NCBI GenBank assembly: GCA_023430545.1
Contig: JAEZAF010000255.1
Location: 62,001-126,000 of the forward strand
DNA from: Chloroflexota bacterium
GTDB taxonomy: Bacteria > Chloroflexota > Anaerolineae > Aggregatilineales > Phototrophicaceae
Length of the DNA: 64,000 nucleotides
Direction: 5' to 3'
In this document: piece by piece, positions 53,234-61,195 of the stretch
Numbering within the stretch: position 1 is the first letter of the stretch
How the letters are laid out: every line of letters starts with the position of its first letter
The notes under the pieces: generated by a model
Seen by the model: the letters and a program-made list of their open reading frames with translations, nothing else
What the model was told of the DNA's origin: nothing
The model's database searches: none
Position numbers and translations under genes: made by a program

Positions 53234-53414
53234 TATAATGTTGGTGGCATCTGCTACCATAGAGGACTGGAAACAACCATAACCGCGTTAATGCCTCAAC
53301 CTCGTTGTATACGGGGTTTTACTGTGTCGCCTTTCAACAACTGGGCGGGCGACCGGCATTCACCCGGCGACCTCTTTCAATTGTCCACAATCGACACAGG
53401 GACCATCTAAATCA
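53234..53414 (+). promoter_or_regulatory. -10 element and structured 5' leader of the DEAD-box helicase gene
   Basis: A perfect TATAAT (53234-53239, poor -35) would give a leader of about 170 nt. Inside it, CTGTGTCG (53322-53329) is complementary to CGACACAG (53392-53399), closing a domain that also holds CCGG/CCCGG and TCGCC/GGCGA complementarities. The right strand ends at AGGGA, the probable SD. A small CCTCGT/ACGGGG hairpin followed by TTTT lies at about 53300-53320. Confidence 0.5.
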
Positions 53415-55070
53415 ATGACACAATCCTTTGAAGCATTGGGTCTGCAGCCGAGCCTGCTGCAGGCTATTGTCAAGTCTGACTATACAGAGCCGACTCCTAT
53501 CCAGGCGCAGGCTATTCCACTTCTGCTGCAAGGCAAGGATATCCTTGGCCAGGCGCAGACAGGTACCGGGAAGACAGCGGCATTTACGCTGCCGCTGCTT
53601 CAGCAGATCGATACAGATCGTAATGACATTCAGGCACTGGTTCTGACACCCACCCGTGAACTGGCATCACAGGTTGCCAACAGCGTGTATAAGTACGGGG
53701 AGTTTGGCAGCGCCCGCGTGATTTCAATCTATGGCGGTGTTTCCTATGATCGCCAGCTTCGCCGTCTGGAAAAAGGCGCACACATCGTCGTTGGCACGCC
53801 CGGTCGCCTGCTGGATCTCATCCAGCGTCGAGCACTGAAGCTTTCCAGTGTTCGCTATGTCGTGCTGGACGAAGCCGATGAGATGCTAAAAATGGGCTTT
53901 ATCGAGGATGTTCAGACTATCCTGCAGGAAATCCCGAAAGAACAGCGTCAGACAGCACTGTTTTCTGCTACGCTTTCGGATGAAGTGCGGATGCTGGCAG
54001 AACAGTACATGCGCAATCCAGTCTCGATCACAATTGCACGTGAGAAGCTGACTGTCCCACAGATCGAACAGCGTTACTATATGGTCCATAAAGACTCTAA
54101 ACTGGCTGCGCTTTCACGTCTGCTGGAAACCGAGAATATCCAGAGTGCGCTGGTCTTCACCCGTACCCGCAGCGGTTCGGCTGAGCTGGCTGAAGAACTG
54201 CTCAAGCGTGGTTATGTCGCTGACGCACTGCACGGTGAACTGAATCAGGCGGCACGTGAAGCCGTGCTGAGGCGCTTCCGCAGCGGTCAGCTTCCAATTC
54301 TAGTGGCGACTGATGTCGTTGCACGCGGCGTTGACATCTCAGATGTTTCGCACGTTTTCAACTTCGATATGCCGTATGATCCGGAGGATTATGTTCACCG
54401 CATTGGCCGTACCGGTCGTGCAGGGCGGTCGGGAACAGCGCTGATGCTGGTCACTCCGCAGGAACGCCGCCGTATCGCCGGGTTGGAAGCCTACACCGGC
54501 CAGCGGATGATCCGCGCGGAATTCCCTTCCGATGAAGCGGTCTACGAACAGCGGGATCGCCGTTTCGCTGCCAAACTGGAAAATATCCTTGACACGCAGA
54601 ATCTGGACAACGAACGCGGCATTGTGGATGCCCTGATCGAGGGTGGCTATGACATCCGTGAGATGACGGCGGCTCTGATCCATCTGGCACGTGCAGACGA
54701 ACGTTATCGCCCAGTTGAGGAACTGAAGTCTGTCCGTGAAGAACGCCGTCCCCGTCAGGAAGGCGCTTTCAGTGGGCGTAACTCTGCCCGTCCGGGCCGC
54801 AGCCGTGGTGCGGATCGAGGTGCCGAAAGCGGTATGGTTCGTCTCGTGATTGACCAGGGTAAGAATTCAGGTATCCGTCCCGGCGACATCGTCGGCGCAG
54901 TGGCGGCAGAGAGCGGTATTCCGGGTAAGGCGATCGGCGCGATTGATATCCAGACCGATCGGACCTACTTCGATGTGAAAGCGTCACATGTGGATCAGGT
55001 GCTGAACAGCATGCGTCGCTGGCGTGTGCGCGGCAAGCAGATCAAGCTGATGCGCGCTGATCGCGTCTGA
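53415..55070 (+). CDS. DEAD-box RNA helicase with DbpA-like C-terminal RNA-binding domain
   Basis: A 551-residue ATP-dependent RNA helicase of the CsdA/DeaD/CshA type. Motifs in order are the Q motif PTPIQ, Walker A AQTGTGKT (47-54), PTRELA, VVLDEADEM (about 152), SAT (SATLSDE), and motif VI HRIGRTGRAG. A linker of about 75 residues rich in Arg/Gly leads to a C-terminal RRM-like DbpA domain (about 473-551: MVRLVIDQGKNSGIRPGDIV and onward). That domain class binds structured RNA or rRNA. It is usually cold-inducible; here the long structured leader and SD masking suggest post-transcriptional control. It ends at a bidirectional terminator. Confidence 0.95.
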   Translation: MTQSFEALGLQPSLLQAIVKSDYTEPTPIQAQAIPLLLQGKDILGQAQTGTGKTAAFTLPLLQQIDTDRNDIQALVLTPTRELASQVANSVYKYGEFGSARVISIYGGVSYDRQLRRLEKGAHIVVGTPGRLLDLIQRRALKLSSVRYVVLDEADEMLKMGFIEDVQTILQEIPKEQRQTALFSATLSDEVRMLAEQYMRNPVSITIAREKLTVPQIEQRYYMVHKDSKLAALSRLLETENIQSALVFTRTRSGSAELAEELLKRGYVADALHGELNQAAREAVLRRFRSGQLPILVATDVVARGVDISDVSHVFNFDMPYDPEDYVHRIGRTGRAGRSGTALMLVTPQERRRIAGLEAYTGQRMIRAEFPSDEAVYEQRDRRFAAKLENILDTQNLDNERGIVDALIEGGYDIREMTAALIHLARADERYRPVEELKSVREERRPRQEGAFSGRNSARPGRSRGADRGAESGMVRLVIDQGKNSGIRPGDIVGAVAAESGIPGKAIGAIDIQTDRTYFDVKASHVDQVLNSMRRWRVRGKQIKLMRADRV

Positions 55071-55092
55071 GCCTAAAACTCATGGAATCCTC

Positions 55093-55123
55093 AAAAGGCA
55101 CACTGCTCTATAGTGTGCCTTTT
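55093..55123. terminator. Bidirectional terminator; loop contains the nth stop codon
   Basis: A 12-bp perfect stem (55093-55104 with 55112-55123, 7-nt loop), AAAA on the left and TTTTTG on the right. The stop codon (55108-55110) of the convergent endonuclease III gene lies in the loop, so that gene's last codons form the arm. Confidence 0.9.
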
Positions 55124-55830
55124 TGTTTGATGCGCTGCCGTCCGTAGTCGCATAACGGCAGCAGAGGGCATTTTTCACATTTTGGATTGTTATAAGTGCA
55201 CAACGTCTGCCCATGACGTAACATGGCTTTATGAAAATTAAACAGAATATATGGATCAGGCGGAAATAACTGAAGCAGCAGCGTGTGTGCGGCCTCGGCA
55301 CTGATTTTGGGACCGATCAGGCCAAGGCGGATGCTGATCCGATGCACATGGGTATCGACCGGAAGGACCGGTTTTGCAAAGCAGAATAAAAGCACCAACG
55401 TGGCTGTTTTGACGCCAACACCGGGAAGTGCGGTAAGCCATGCCAGCGCTTCATCGACCGGCAGATCCTGTAGAAATTCGATGGATGCTTCGCCGCGATC
55501 CGCGATAATCTGCGCCAGTGCCCGTTGGATGTTCGGAGCTTTGGCCTCAGGGAAGGTTGCGGTTGAAATCGCCTCGGTCAGTTCGTCGGTAGGAGCGTCG
55601 CGGATTGCTTCCCACGAGCCAAACTTTTCCCACATCCGAGCATAGGCCATCTCTTCATTGGCATGATTGGTGCGGTGTGACAGCATCGTCGAGATGAGTT
55701 CACGCATGGGCGTACGCCGAGCGACAAGCGGTCTTTCTCCATAAGTTGCAAGCAGAATTTTGTAAACATCCCTGACTTTTTCGATCAGCTCCGGGGTGGG
55801 CTGTGTCTGGACAGTAACTTTTGCCTTCAT
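55108..55830 (-). CDS. Endonuclease III-like DNA glycosylase
   Basis: A 240-residue HhH-GPD base-excision enzyme. The helix-hairpin-helix motif LPGVGVKTA carries the catalytic Lys141; the activating Asp159 is in PVDTHVHR; and a complete [4Fe-4S] loop has Cys211, Cys218, Cys221 and Cys227. EndoIII enzymes excise oxidised pyrimidines and cleave the abasic site. Residues LSHRTNHANE replace the classical LSAQATD helix, so it belongs to a sub-branch rather than classical Nth. It is slightly longer than Escherichia coli Nth. The start is ATG, 329 bp divergent from glnA. Confidence 0.9.
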   Translation of the reverse strand: MKAKVTVQTQPTPELIEKVRDVYKILLATYGERPLVARRTPMRELISTMLSHRTNHANEEMAYARMWEKFGSWEAIRDAPTDELTEAISTATFPEAKAPNIQRALAQIIADRGEASIEFLQDLPVDEALAWLTALPGVGVKTATLVLLFCFAKPVLPVDTHVHRISIRLGLIGPKISAEAAHTLLLQLFPPDPYILFNFHKAMLRHGQTLCTYNNPKCEKCPLLPLCDYGRQRIKQKGTL

Positions 55831-55971
55831 CGATTTCTCCTGATTACCATCCTGCCGAATTACCGGCTGACTCTACTCACACCATCTGAACCTGTTGTGA
55901 GAACAGACTAAAGAACTGATCATGCAATAAAAGCCGATTACGCTATCTGTTCATGTCATTGTTGTACAAAA

Positions 55972-55992
55972 AGACCTTCAGACTTTGTACAA
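55972..55992. promoter_or_regulatory. Paired TTGTACAA palindromes upstream of glnA
   Basis: Two copies of the self-complementary octamer TTGTACAA (55972-55979 and 55985-55992), with a 13-bp phase and a larger 9-bp inverted repeat enclosing both. They lie 80-100 bp upstream of the glnA -35 and in the shared region with the divergent endonuclease III gene. They look like a two-dimer regulator site; the regulator is unknown. Confidence 0.55.
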
Positions 55993-56075
55993 ATGCGCTA
56001 ACGTCTCGCCGATTCTTTGTCACTTTTGGCTAAAATAACCATGAAAAATTAAATGATTGTGTAAAGACTCACTAA

Positions 56076-56103
56076 TTGCAGAACGATTGCTGCCCTCTAC
56101 AAT
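56076..56103 (+). promoter_or_regulatory. Putative glnA promoter
   Basis: TTGCAG (56076-56081) and TACAAT (56098-56103), spacer 16 bp, 56 bp before the GTG start. The rest of the 329-bp intergenic region holds the TTGTACAA pair and otherwise only AT-rich sequence. Confidence 0.55.
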
Positions 56104-56159
56104 GATCCTTGTTCGACTTCAACATGACACTTCGCAATTTGAGGGAATGAGGGTAAACC

Positions 56160-57581
56160 GTGAGCGACCAACTGCGTGACTTCCTGGAACTTCCATATGC
56201 AGAACTGGAAGAAATGAATCTGGAGGCGAAAGAAAAGCGCCTCAATCGTACGGCACCGGATAAACTGCAGGAAGAGCGTCTGCGTTATCTTACAGATGAA
56301 AAGCGCATCAAGGCGGTTACCGTCTGCTTTACGGATCTCGAAGGGCGTCTGCACACGCTGGATTATGATAAGAAATTCCTGATCAAATCCTACGATAACC
56401 TGACCTTTGATGGTTCATCTATTCGTGGGTTTTCTCAGCAGTTTGAATCAGACCTTCGTCTGGCAATTGACTGGTCAGCATTCTACTGGCTGCCATCTGA
56501 TATTTTTGCACCGGGTAAGGTCTTCGTTTTTGGTGAAGTTCAGGAGCGTGATGGCACTCCTTATGCCGGTGATATGCGAAGCCTGCTTAAGCAGTATGCC
56601 AATACCCTGTATGAAGAGCAGGGGCTGACATGTAACCTCGCCAATGAAATTGAGGGCTTTGTGTTCAACGGCCAGTATGCAGAACAGCGTTTTGCAGAAA
56701 CTGGCATCTGGGAACCGTCGTCAATCAGCGGTTACTATCATTCGCTGCCCGGTGATCCTATCCGTGCTTTCATCGATACCGCGGCTGAAGTGCAGCGTGC
56801 GATGGGCTTTGCCAATGAAAAGGACCATCCGGAAGTTGCTCCATCGCAGTTCGAGATGAACTATTCCTACTCCGAAGTGACGATTGCGGCAGATCAGGTA
56901 CAGCTTTATAAACTGCTTTGCCGTCAGGTCGCCAGCCGTATGGGACTGACCGCCAGCTTCCTGCCGAAACCCATGACAGGTGTGAATGGCAGTGGTATGC
57001 ACACCAACATGTCGATCACCCAGAACGGGAAGAATATCTTCTGGGACGCCAATGGGCGTGAGAGTATCTCGACTTTCGCATGGGATTTTGTCGAGCGTAT
57101 TCTGTCCAATGCGCTGGATCTGTGTCTGCTGCTGAATCCTAGTGTGAATTCCTATCGTCGTCTTGATCCGCACTTTGAAGCTCCAAATGAGATCAAGGCA
57201 TCTGCGATTGATCGTGGTTCGATGGTACGCGTCCCGATTGGCAATGAGCGCTCGGCTCGTATCGAAGTCCGTTCGATCGCCCCTGACTGTAACCCGTATA
57301 TGGCGATTTATTCGCTGCTGCGCACCGGTCTGGAAGGCCCTCTGGCAGAGCGTCCATCGACCATCCAGACGCTGCCGGATAACATCTACGATGCGATCAA
57401 TGATTACTGCGCCAGCGACTATATTCCGACGATCATCAACCCTGCCGTGGCAAACCGCTATGCAGCCCTGAAGCAGGCCTCGGCAGATCGCTGCCCCCGC
57501 CTGCTCGGTACACAGGTGAAGCGTTCGGAAGTGCAGTTCCACCACGAAGTCTATAATCAGAATCTCTGGAATCAGTTCTAG
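56160..57581 (+). CDS. glnA: Glutamine synthetase (atypical GS-I-like)
   Basis: A 473-residue enzyme that makes glutamine from glutamate, ammonia and ATP. The beta-grasp half has FDGSSIRGF (83-91). The catalytic half shows Glu163 and Glu165 in NEIEGF, APSQFEMNY, the ammonia/ATP loop KPMTGVNGSGMHTNMS, and NPSVNSYRRLDP. The central motifs fit GS-I, but the N-terminus carries about 50 extra residues (DFLELPYAELEEM and onward) and the C-terminus diverges (YNQNLWNQF). The site where Escherichia coli carries the adenylylated Tyr reads LPDNIYDAIND, so modification is uncertain. The start is GTG, with GAGGG seven nt upstream. Confidence 0.88.
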   Translation: MSDQLRDFLELPYAELEEMNLEAKEKRLNRTAPDKLQEERLRYLTDEKRIKAVTVCFTDLEGRLHTLDYDKKFLIKSYDNLTFDGSSIRGFSQQFESDLRLAIDWSAFYWLPSDIFAPGKVFVFGEVQERDGTPYAGDMRSLLKQYANTLYEEQGLTCNLANEIEGFVFNGQYAEQRFAETGIWEPSSISGYYHSLPGDPIRAFIDTAAEVQRAMGFANEKDHPEVAPSQFEMNYSYSEVTIAADQVQLYKLLCRQVASRMGLTASFLPKPMTGVNGSGMHTNMSITQNGKNIFWDANGRESISTFAWDFVERILSNALDLCLLLNPSVNSYRRLDPHFEAPNEIKASAIDRGSMVRVPIGNERSARIEVRSIAPDCNPYMAIYSLLRTGLEGPLAERPSTIQTLPDNIYDAINDYCASDYIPTIINPAVANRYAALKQASADRCPRLLGTQVKRSEVQFHHEVYNQNLWNQF

Positions 57582-57602
57582 GGTTATTTGCCAAGAGTAC
57601 AG

Positions 57603-57637
57603 AAGAAGGCCGCTCACATCAGCGGCCTTCTTTTTGA
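57603..57637 (+). terminator. Terminator after glnA
   Basis: A 12-bp stem (57603-57614 with 57621-57632, 6-nt loop) continuing into TTTTTG, between glnA and the convergent sugar operon. Confidence 0.92.
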
Positions 57638-57660
57638 TGCGTGGCTTCAGCCGTGCCCGT

Positions 57661-59355
57661 TTATTGCGCGGTTTCTTCGACCAACCAGCGCATACCGTAG
57701 GCCTCAATGGTACTCATCCCTGTTTCGAGCTTTTCACCCGTCAGGGCATCGGTGCTTTCGGAAGCGGAGTACGGCTGTGGAACATTTGTAAAGTTGAAAA
57801 CTGCTGTGACGGTTTGCAGACCATCAAGTGAGATCCGTCTGATGCACAGCACTGCACCGTTATTCTCGGTCCATGCCTGCTGCTGTGCTTGAGGATGAGA
57901 GGCCTTCAGCGATTTACGGATTTGTAGCAGATGGACATAGCCGGCGAAAGTCTCCGCCCGGAAGCTGCCCGACTCGTGGAGTAGTTTGGCAACCACATCG
58001 GCATTCAGTTTGGCGCGGTTGATGGCACGGTTGTAACCCAGCGCCTCTAATCCTGCATAATCGTTGCGTGTTCCCAAAAGGCTGTGGATGTAGACAGCCG
58101 GGATGCCGCTGAGTGCCAGCATCACCGCCTGCGTGAGCAGAAAGCGCCGGATATGTGTACTTTGATCGATGTTCGGTGCACCGGCAGCATCGACATAGGT
58201 GACGTTGAGCTCGTAGGCGGTCTGGCTTCCATCTGGCTGAGAACGATACGAAATCCGCCCTCCAACCTGCTGGACATGATTGAACAGACGTAATAACTCA
58301 TCGGGCGAGAGGATGCCTTCTACTGGCCGGACGCCGATCCCATCGTGTGATGCGGTGAAGTTAAAGAAGGTGGTGCGGGCGGTTGAGGGTGGCAGTGAAT
58401 TGATCCAATCGGCCAGTTTATGTGCATGGCCGTCGATCAGTGTGTGAAGCAGCAGTGGTGGCAAGGTGAAATTGTAGACCAGCTGTGCTTCGTCGCCATT
58501 AGTGCCGAAGTATGAGATATTTTCCTGATGGGGGACATTGGTTTCGCTGATGAGGTAGACATGAGGTGCGACCACGTCCAGCGCAGCGCGGATCAGTTTA
58601 ATCACCCCATGGGTCTCCGGCAGATGCAGTGAAGTGGTACCCGCCTGCTTCCATAGGAACGCGATTGCATCGAGCCGGATGACTTGTGCCCCCTGTTCGA
58701 TGTAAAACAGCAGGACATCCAGAATACGAAACAGTGTAGAGGGTTGGCGGAAATCGAAATCGACCTGATCGGCGCTGAAGGTTGTCCAGACGTGTCTGAT
58801 CTGTCCTGAAGCCATCTCAAACGGGGTGAGCAGTGGGCTGGTACGCGGACGTGTTACCGCCGAAAGATCGGTTTCCGGGTGCGCGGTCATGAACAGATTG
58901 CGGAATTCCTCTTCCTCTCGCAGAAAAGCTGCAAACCACTCACTCTGCGCACTCATATGATTGATGACCGCGTCAAACATCATGCGGTAATCCTCACTCA
59001 TGTTGCGGATGTCCTGCCAGTTTCCCAGTGCTGGATTGACGGCGTAATAATCCTTCACCGAGAAACCGTCATCTGAAGAGTACGGGTAAAACGGCAGGAT
59101 ATGAACTGTATCGATCAGATCACCGAGCTGCTGCCGAAGGAAGTGATGCAGCGACTGAATCGGAGGCTGTCCTTCCTGTTGTATAGAGTCGCCATAGGTG
59201 ATCAGCGTCAGTGTGCGTTCGGAAAAATAGTCTCCGTGTGTGGGCTGTGGGACGTTGACCTGCTGCAACCGAACCATAAGGTGCTGATGGAGGTCATCGG
59301 CCGTGCCAGGGTATAACTCTGTCAGTAAACTACGTATACGTTCGGATAACTCCAT
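57661..59355 (-). CDS. GH13_18 sugar phosphorylase (sucrose phosphorylase family)
   Basis: A 564-residue (beta/alpha)8 enzyme of the sucrose-phosphorylase subfamily, which phosphorolyses an alpha-glucoside to alpha-glucose-1-phosphate. Signatures are ILPFYPYSSDDGFSVKDYY (about 86-104), the nucleophile Asp229 in VIRLDAIAFLWK, acid/base Glu271 in ISETNVPH and the transition-state Asp338 in FTASHDGIGVRP. The subfamily includes sucrose, sucrose-6-phosphate and glucosylglycerate phosphorylases. The acceptor cannot be read from sequence alone. It is the last gene of a sugar-uptake operon, 55 bp behind the (alpha/alpha)6 glycosidase-like gene, so it should act on an imported disaccharide. Confidence 0.9.
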   Translation of the reverse strand: MELSERIRSLLTELYPGTADDLHQHLMVRLQQVNVPQPTHGDYFSERTLTLITYGDSIQQEGQPPIQSLHHFLRQQLGDLIDTVHILPFYPYSSDDGFSVKDYYAVNPALGNWQDIRNMSEDYRMMFDAVINHMSAQSEWFAAFLREEEEFRNLFMTAHPETDLSAVTRPRTSPLLTPFEMASGQIRHVWTTFSADQVDFDFRQPSTLFRILDVLLFYIEQGAQVIRLDAIAFLWKQAGTTSLHLPETHGVIKLIRAALDVVAPHVYLISETNVPHQENISYFGTNGDEAQLVYNFTLPPLLLHTLIDGHAHKLADWINSLPPSTARTTFFNFTASHDGIGVRPVEGILSPDELLRLFNHVQQVGGRISYRSQPDGSQTAYELNVTYVDAAGAPNIDQSTHIRRFLLTQAVMLALSGIPAVYIHSLLGTRNDYAGLEALGYNRAINRAKLNADVVAKLLHESGSFRAETFAGYVHLLQIRKSLKASHPQAQQQAWTENNGAVLCIRRISLDGLQTVTAVFNFTNVPQPYSASESTDALTGEKLETGMSTIEAYGMRWLVEETAQ

Positions 59356-59410
59356 AAAATCCTAACCTGTCTGGCGATGTGTGACATCTGACGGCGTGAC
59401 GTTGATGCGA

Positions 59411-61195
59411 TTAATGAAATGCGCCCAATACGATACATGCATAAGCGGCATTCGGCCACGCAAACCAGTGACGTGAAACGACCGCGCCAGTTTTTGTGTC
59501 ATAGGCTTCGGGTAGGCTGCCATCTTGCTGTGCAGCCCAATGGAGCGATCTGACGGCGTGCTGTTCGCGTGCTTTATCCTCAAATAAACGTGCCACGATC
59601 ATATCCTGTATATCTCCCAGAGGCCATGCGGCACGGGTATGTACCGATCCGAGGTGGCCGTCGTAGAAGGCCTCACTGTTTCGTTCGGAAAATGCATATT
59701 CGATGGTTCCACGCCATACCGGATCTTCCACTGAGCAAAATCCCCATACGGGTGCAAGGATCGTCGGGAAGTCATTAGCATCATGGTACAGATGGACATT
59801 TCCTGCCCCGTCGCTGGCATACGCGAAAAGAGGTCCGACTTCGCTTTCCGTAACAAAGTGTTTACGGATTGTCTCAGCGATGGCGTGCATTTCTGTCCTG
59901 TGATCTAACCCTAGCTGTACCAGTTTTTTGAGTACCACCCAGAACAGGATATGACTTGAGAGATGATATGGATATGCAATCGGATCATCGGCGGGGGTTT
60001 CATCGGTAGCATACAGCGCGGCGTGTGCAGCGCGGCGCTGGTGAAGCATCGTGAGTACAGCTTCGACCTGAGGCCTGTAGCTTTCGAAGGTGTCAGCTTC
60101 CTGCGTTTCCAGTGTATATTCCGCTAGTTCTAACAGCGGGAAAAGCTGTTGATCAAGCTGGAAAGCAGGGTCTTTGATCCGACCATTTGCCAGATAGCAG
60201 CGTCCCCATGTGCCGTCAGGCCGTTCGGCGGTTTCAAACATCCAGTGCAGATGACCTCTGATAATTGAACGTGTATCGAGACCAGGCTGATGCCATGTTA
60301 GCAACGCACGCGCGATGTAGTAGGCGTCGCGGTTCCATGAAAGCGGTAGCAGCATATGATCGGTCAGCAGGCAGTATCCAGCATTCACTGGTACAGATAG
60401 ATTCAGGCTGTAGAGCAGTCCGCGCCGCAGAATAGGATCATCGACGATGTTGTGCCAGCGGTCCTGCCATACCTGCTGGATATGCTCCGTATTCACTGAC
60501 GGGCTGGCTGCTGTGAGCCTCGCCTTTGCAGCAGCTAACGTCTCTCCAAATGCCAGCATCAGATGGACAGACGGCATAGGGGTGATTTTTACTTCCAGGC
60601 TGACCGATCCATCAGATAGTTGCTCGATCATCGGATCAGCGGTAGCCGGTAATCCTGAAAGACAGACACAGCCGATATGCGGGTTTTCGATGACCAGCAG
60701 ATCAGCATCCCGTCGGATGTGTGTTTCAACAGTTGGCGCTGGGATTGGTCCGCCTTCGGTCAACTGGGTATAGGCGCAGCGCTGAATGGACAGTTTACCC
60801 ACAAAGGTGACTTCAACGGACTGTTGGAGATCCCATATCTGGTGAACACAGCCATCAGCGACAAACGTTTTCACAGAGACTGATTGACCATCAGCTATGT
60901 TGAACGTATGCTGCGGGATGGCGTTTTCCAGCAGTAAATGCTCAGCCGTCTTGATACTGTTAACCGGTTGGATGCCGAATCCTTCCAGTGCAGCCAGCCC
61001 AGCGCGAAATGCACGTACCGCAGGCTGTTGATAGCGGGCTTTATCCGGGAACGGGTTTGCACTGGTCAGGGTGACATAGCCGAAGCGGGAATGATAAAAG
61101 TTCACCGCGATAAAACGGCCCTGCGCATCCAAGCTGCCGGTGATGCCTTCCCCGCCGAAATCGAGAGGTTTTACCGGTCCGGAAGGCGAGGTCAT
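59411..61195 (-). CDS. (alpha/alpha)6-barrel glycosidase-like protein
   Basis: A 594-residue cytoplasmic protein, no signal peptide. Residues 1-230 form a beta-sandwich-like domain (GRFIAVNFYHSRFGYVTL and TLEVKI-type strands). Residues about 250-594 are an (alpha/alpha)6 barrel with PLSWNRDAYYIARALL (Arg289, Asp290), HLHWMFETAERPDGTWG and AWPLGDIQDMIVARL. The architecture is shared by GH15/GH63/GH125 and related bacterial hydrolases; GH125 or a glucosylglycerate-hydrolase-like enzyme is possible. The start overlaps the upstream ATPase gene by 4 nt. It lies between that ATPase and the GH13 phosphorylase, so it most likely acts on the same imported glucoside. Confidence 0.75.
   Translation of the reverse strand: MTSPSGPVKPLDFGGEGITGSLDAQGRFIAVNFYHSRFGYVTLTSANPFPDKARYQQPAVRAFRAGLAALEGFGIQPVNSIKTAEHLLLENAIPQHTFNIADGQSVSVKTFVADGCVHQIWDLQQSVEVTFVGKLSIQRCAYTQLTEGGPIPAPTVETHIRRDADLLVIENPHIGCVCLSGLPATADPMIEQLSDGSVSLEVKITPMPSVHLMLAFGETLAAAKARLTAASPSVNTEHIQQVWQDRWHNIVDDPILRRGLLYSLNLSVPVNAGYCLLTDHMLLPLSWNRDAYYIARALLTWHQPGLDTRSIIRGHLHWMFETAERPDGTWGRCYLANGRIKDPAFQLDQQLFPLLELAEYTLETQEADTFESYRPQVEAVLTMLHQRRAAHAALYATDETPADDPIAYPYHLSSHILFWVVLKKLVQLGLDHRTEMHAIAETIRKHFVTESEVGPLFAYASDGAGNVHLYHDANDFPTILAPVWGFCSVEDPVWRGTIEYAFSERNSEAFYDGHLGSVHTRAAWPLGDIQDMIVARLFEDKAREQHAVRSLHWAAQQDGSLPEAYDTKTGAVVSRHWFAWPNAAYACIVLGAFH

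Noticed and set aside
55972..55992. NtcA or GlnR/TnrA box upstream of glnA
   Set aside because: The sequence does not fit GTA-N8-TAC at the right spacing or TGTNA-N7-TNACA. It is reported only as an unassigned palindrome pair.
56721..57707. A 328-codon open frame opposite glnA
   Set aside because: Antisense to a well-supported glutamine synthetase. It also crosses the glnA terminator and the end of the convergent phosphorylase gene.
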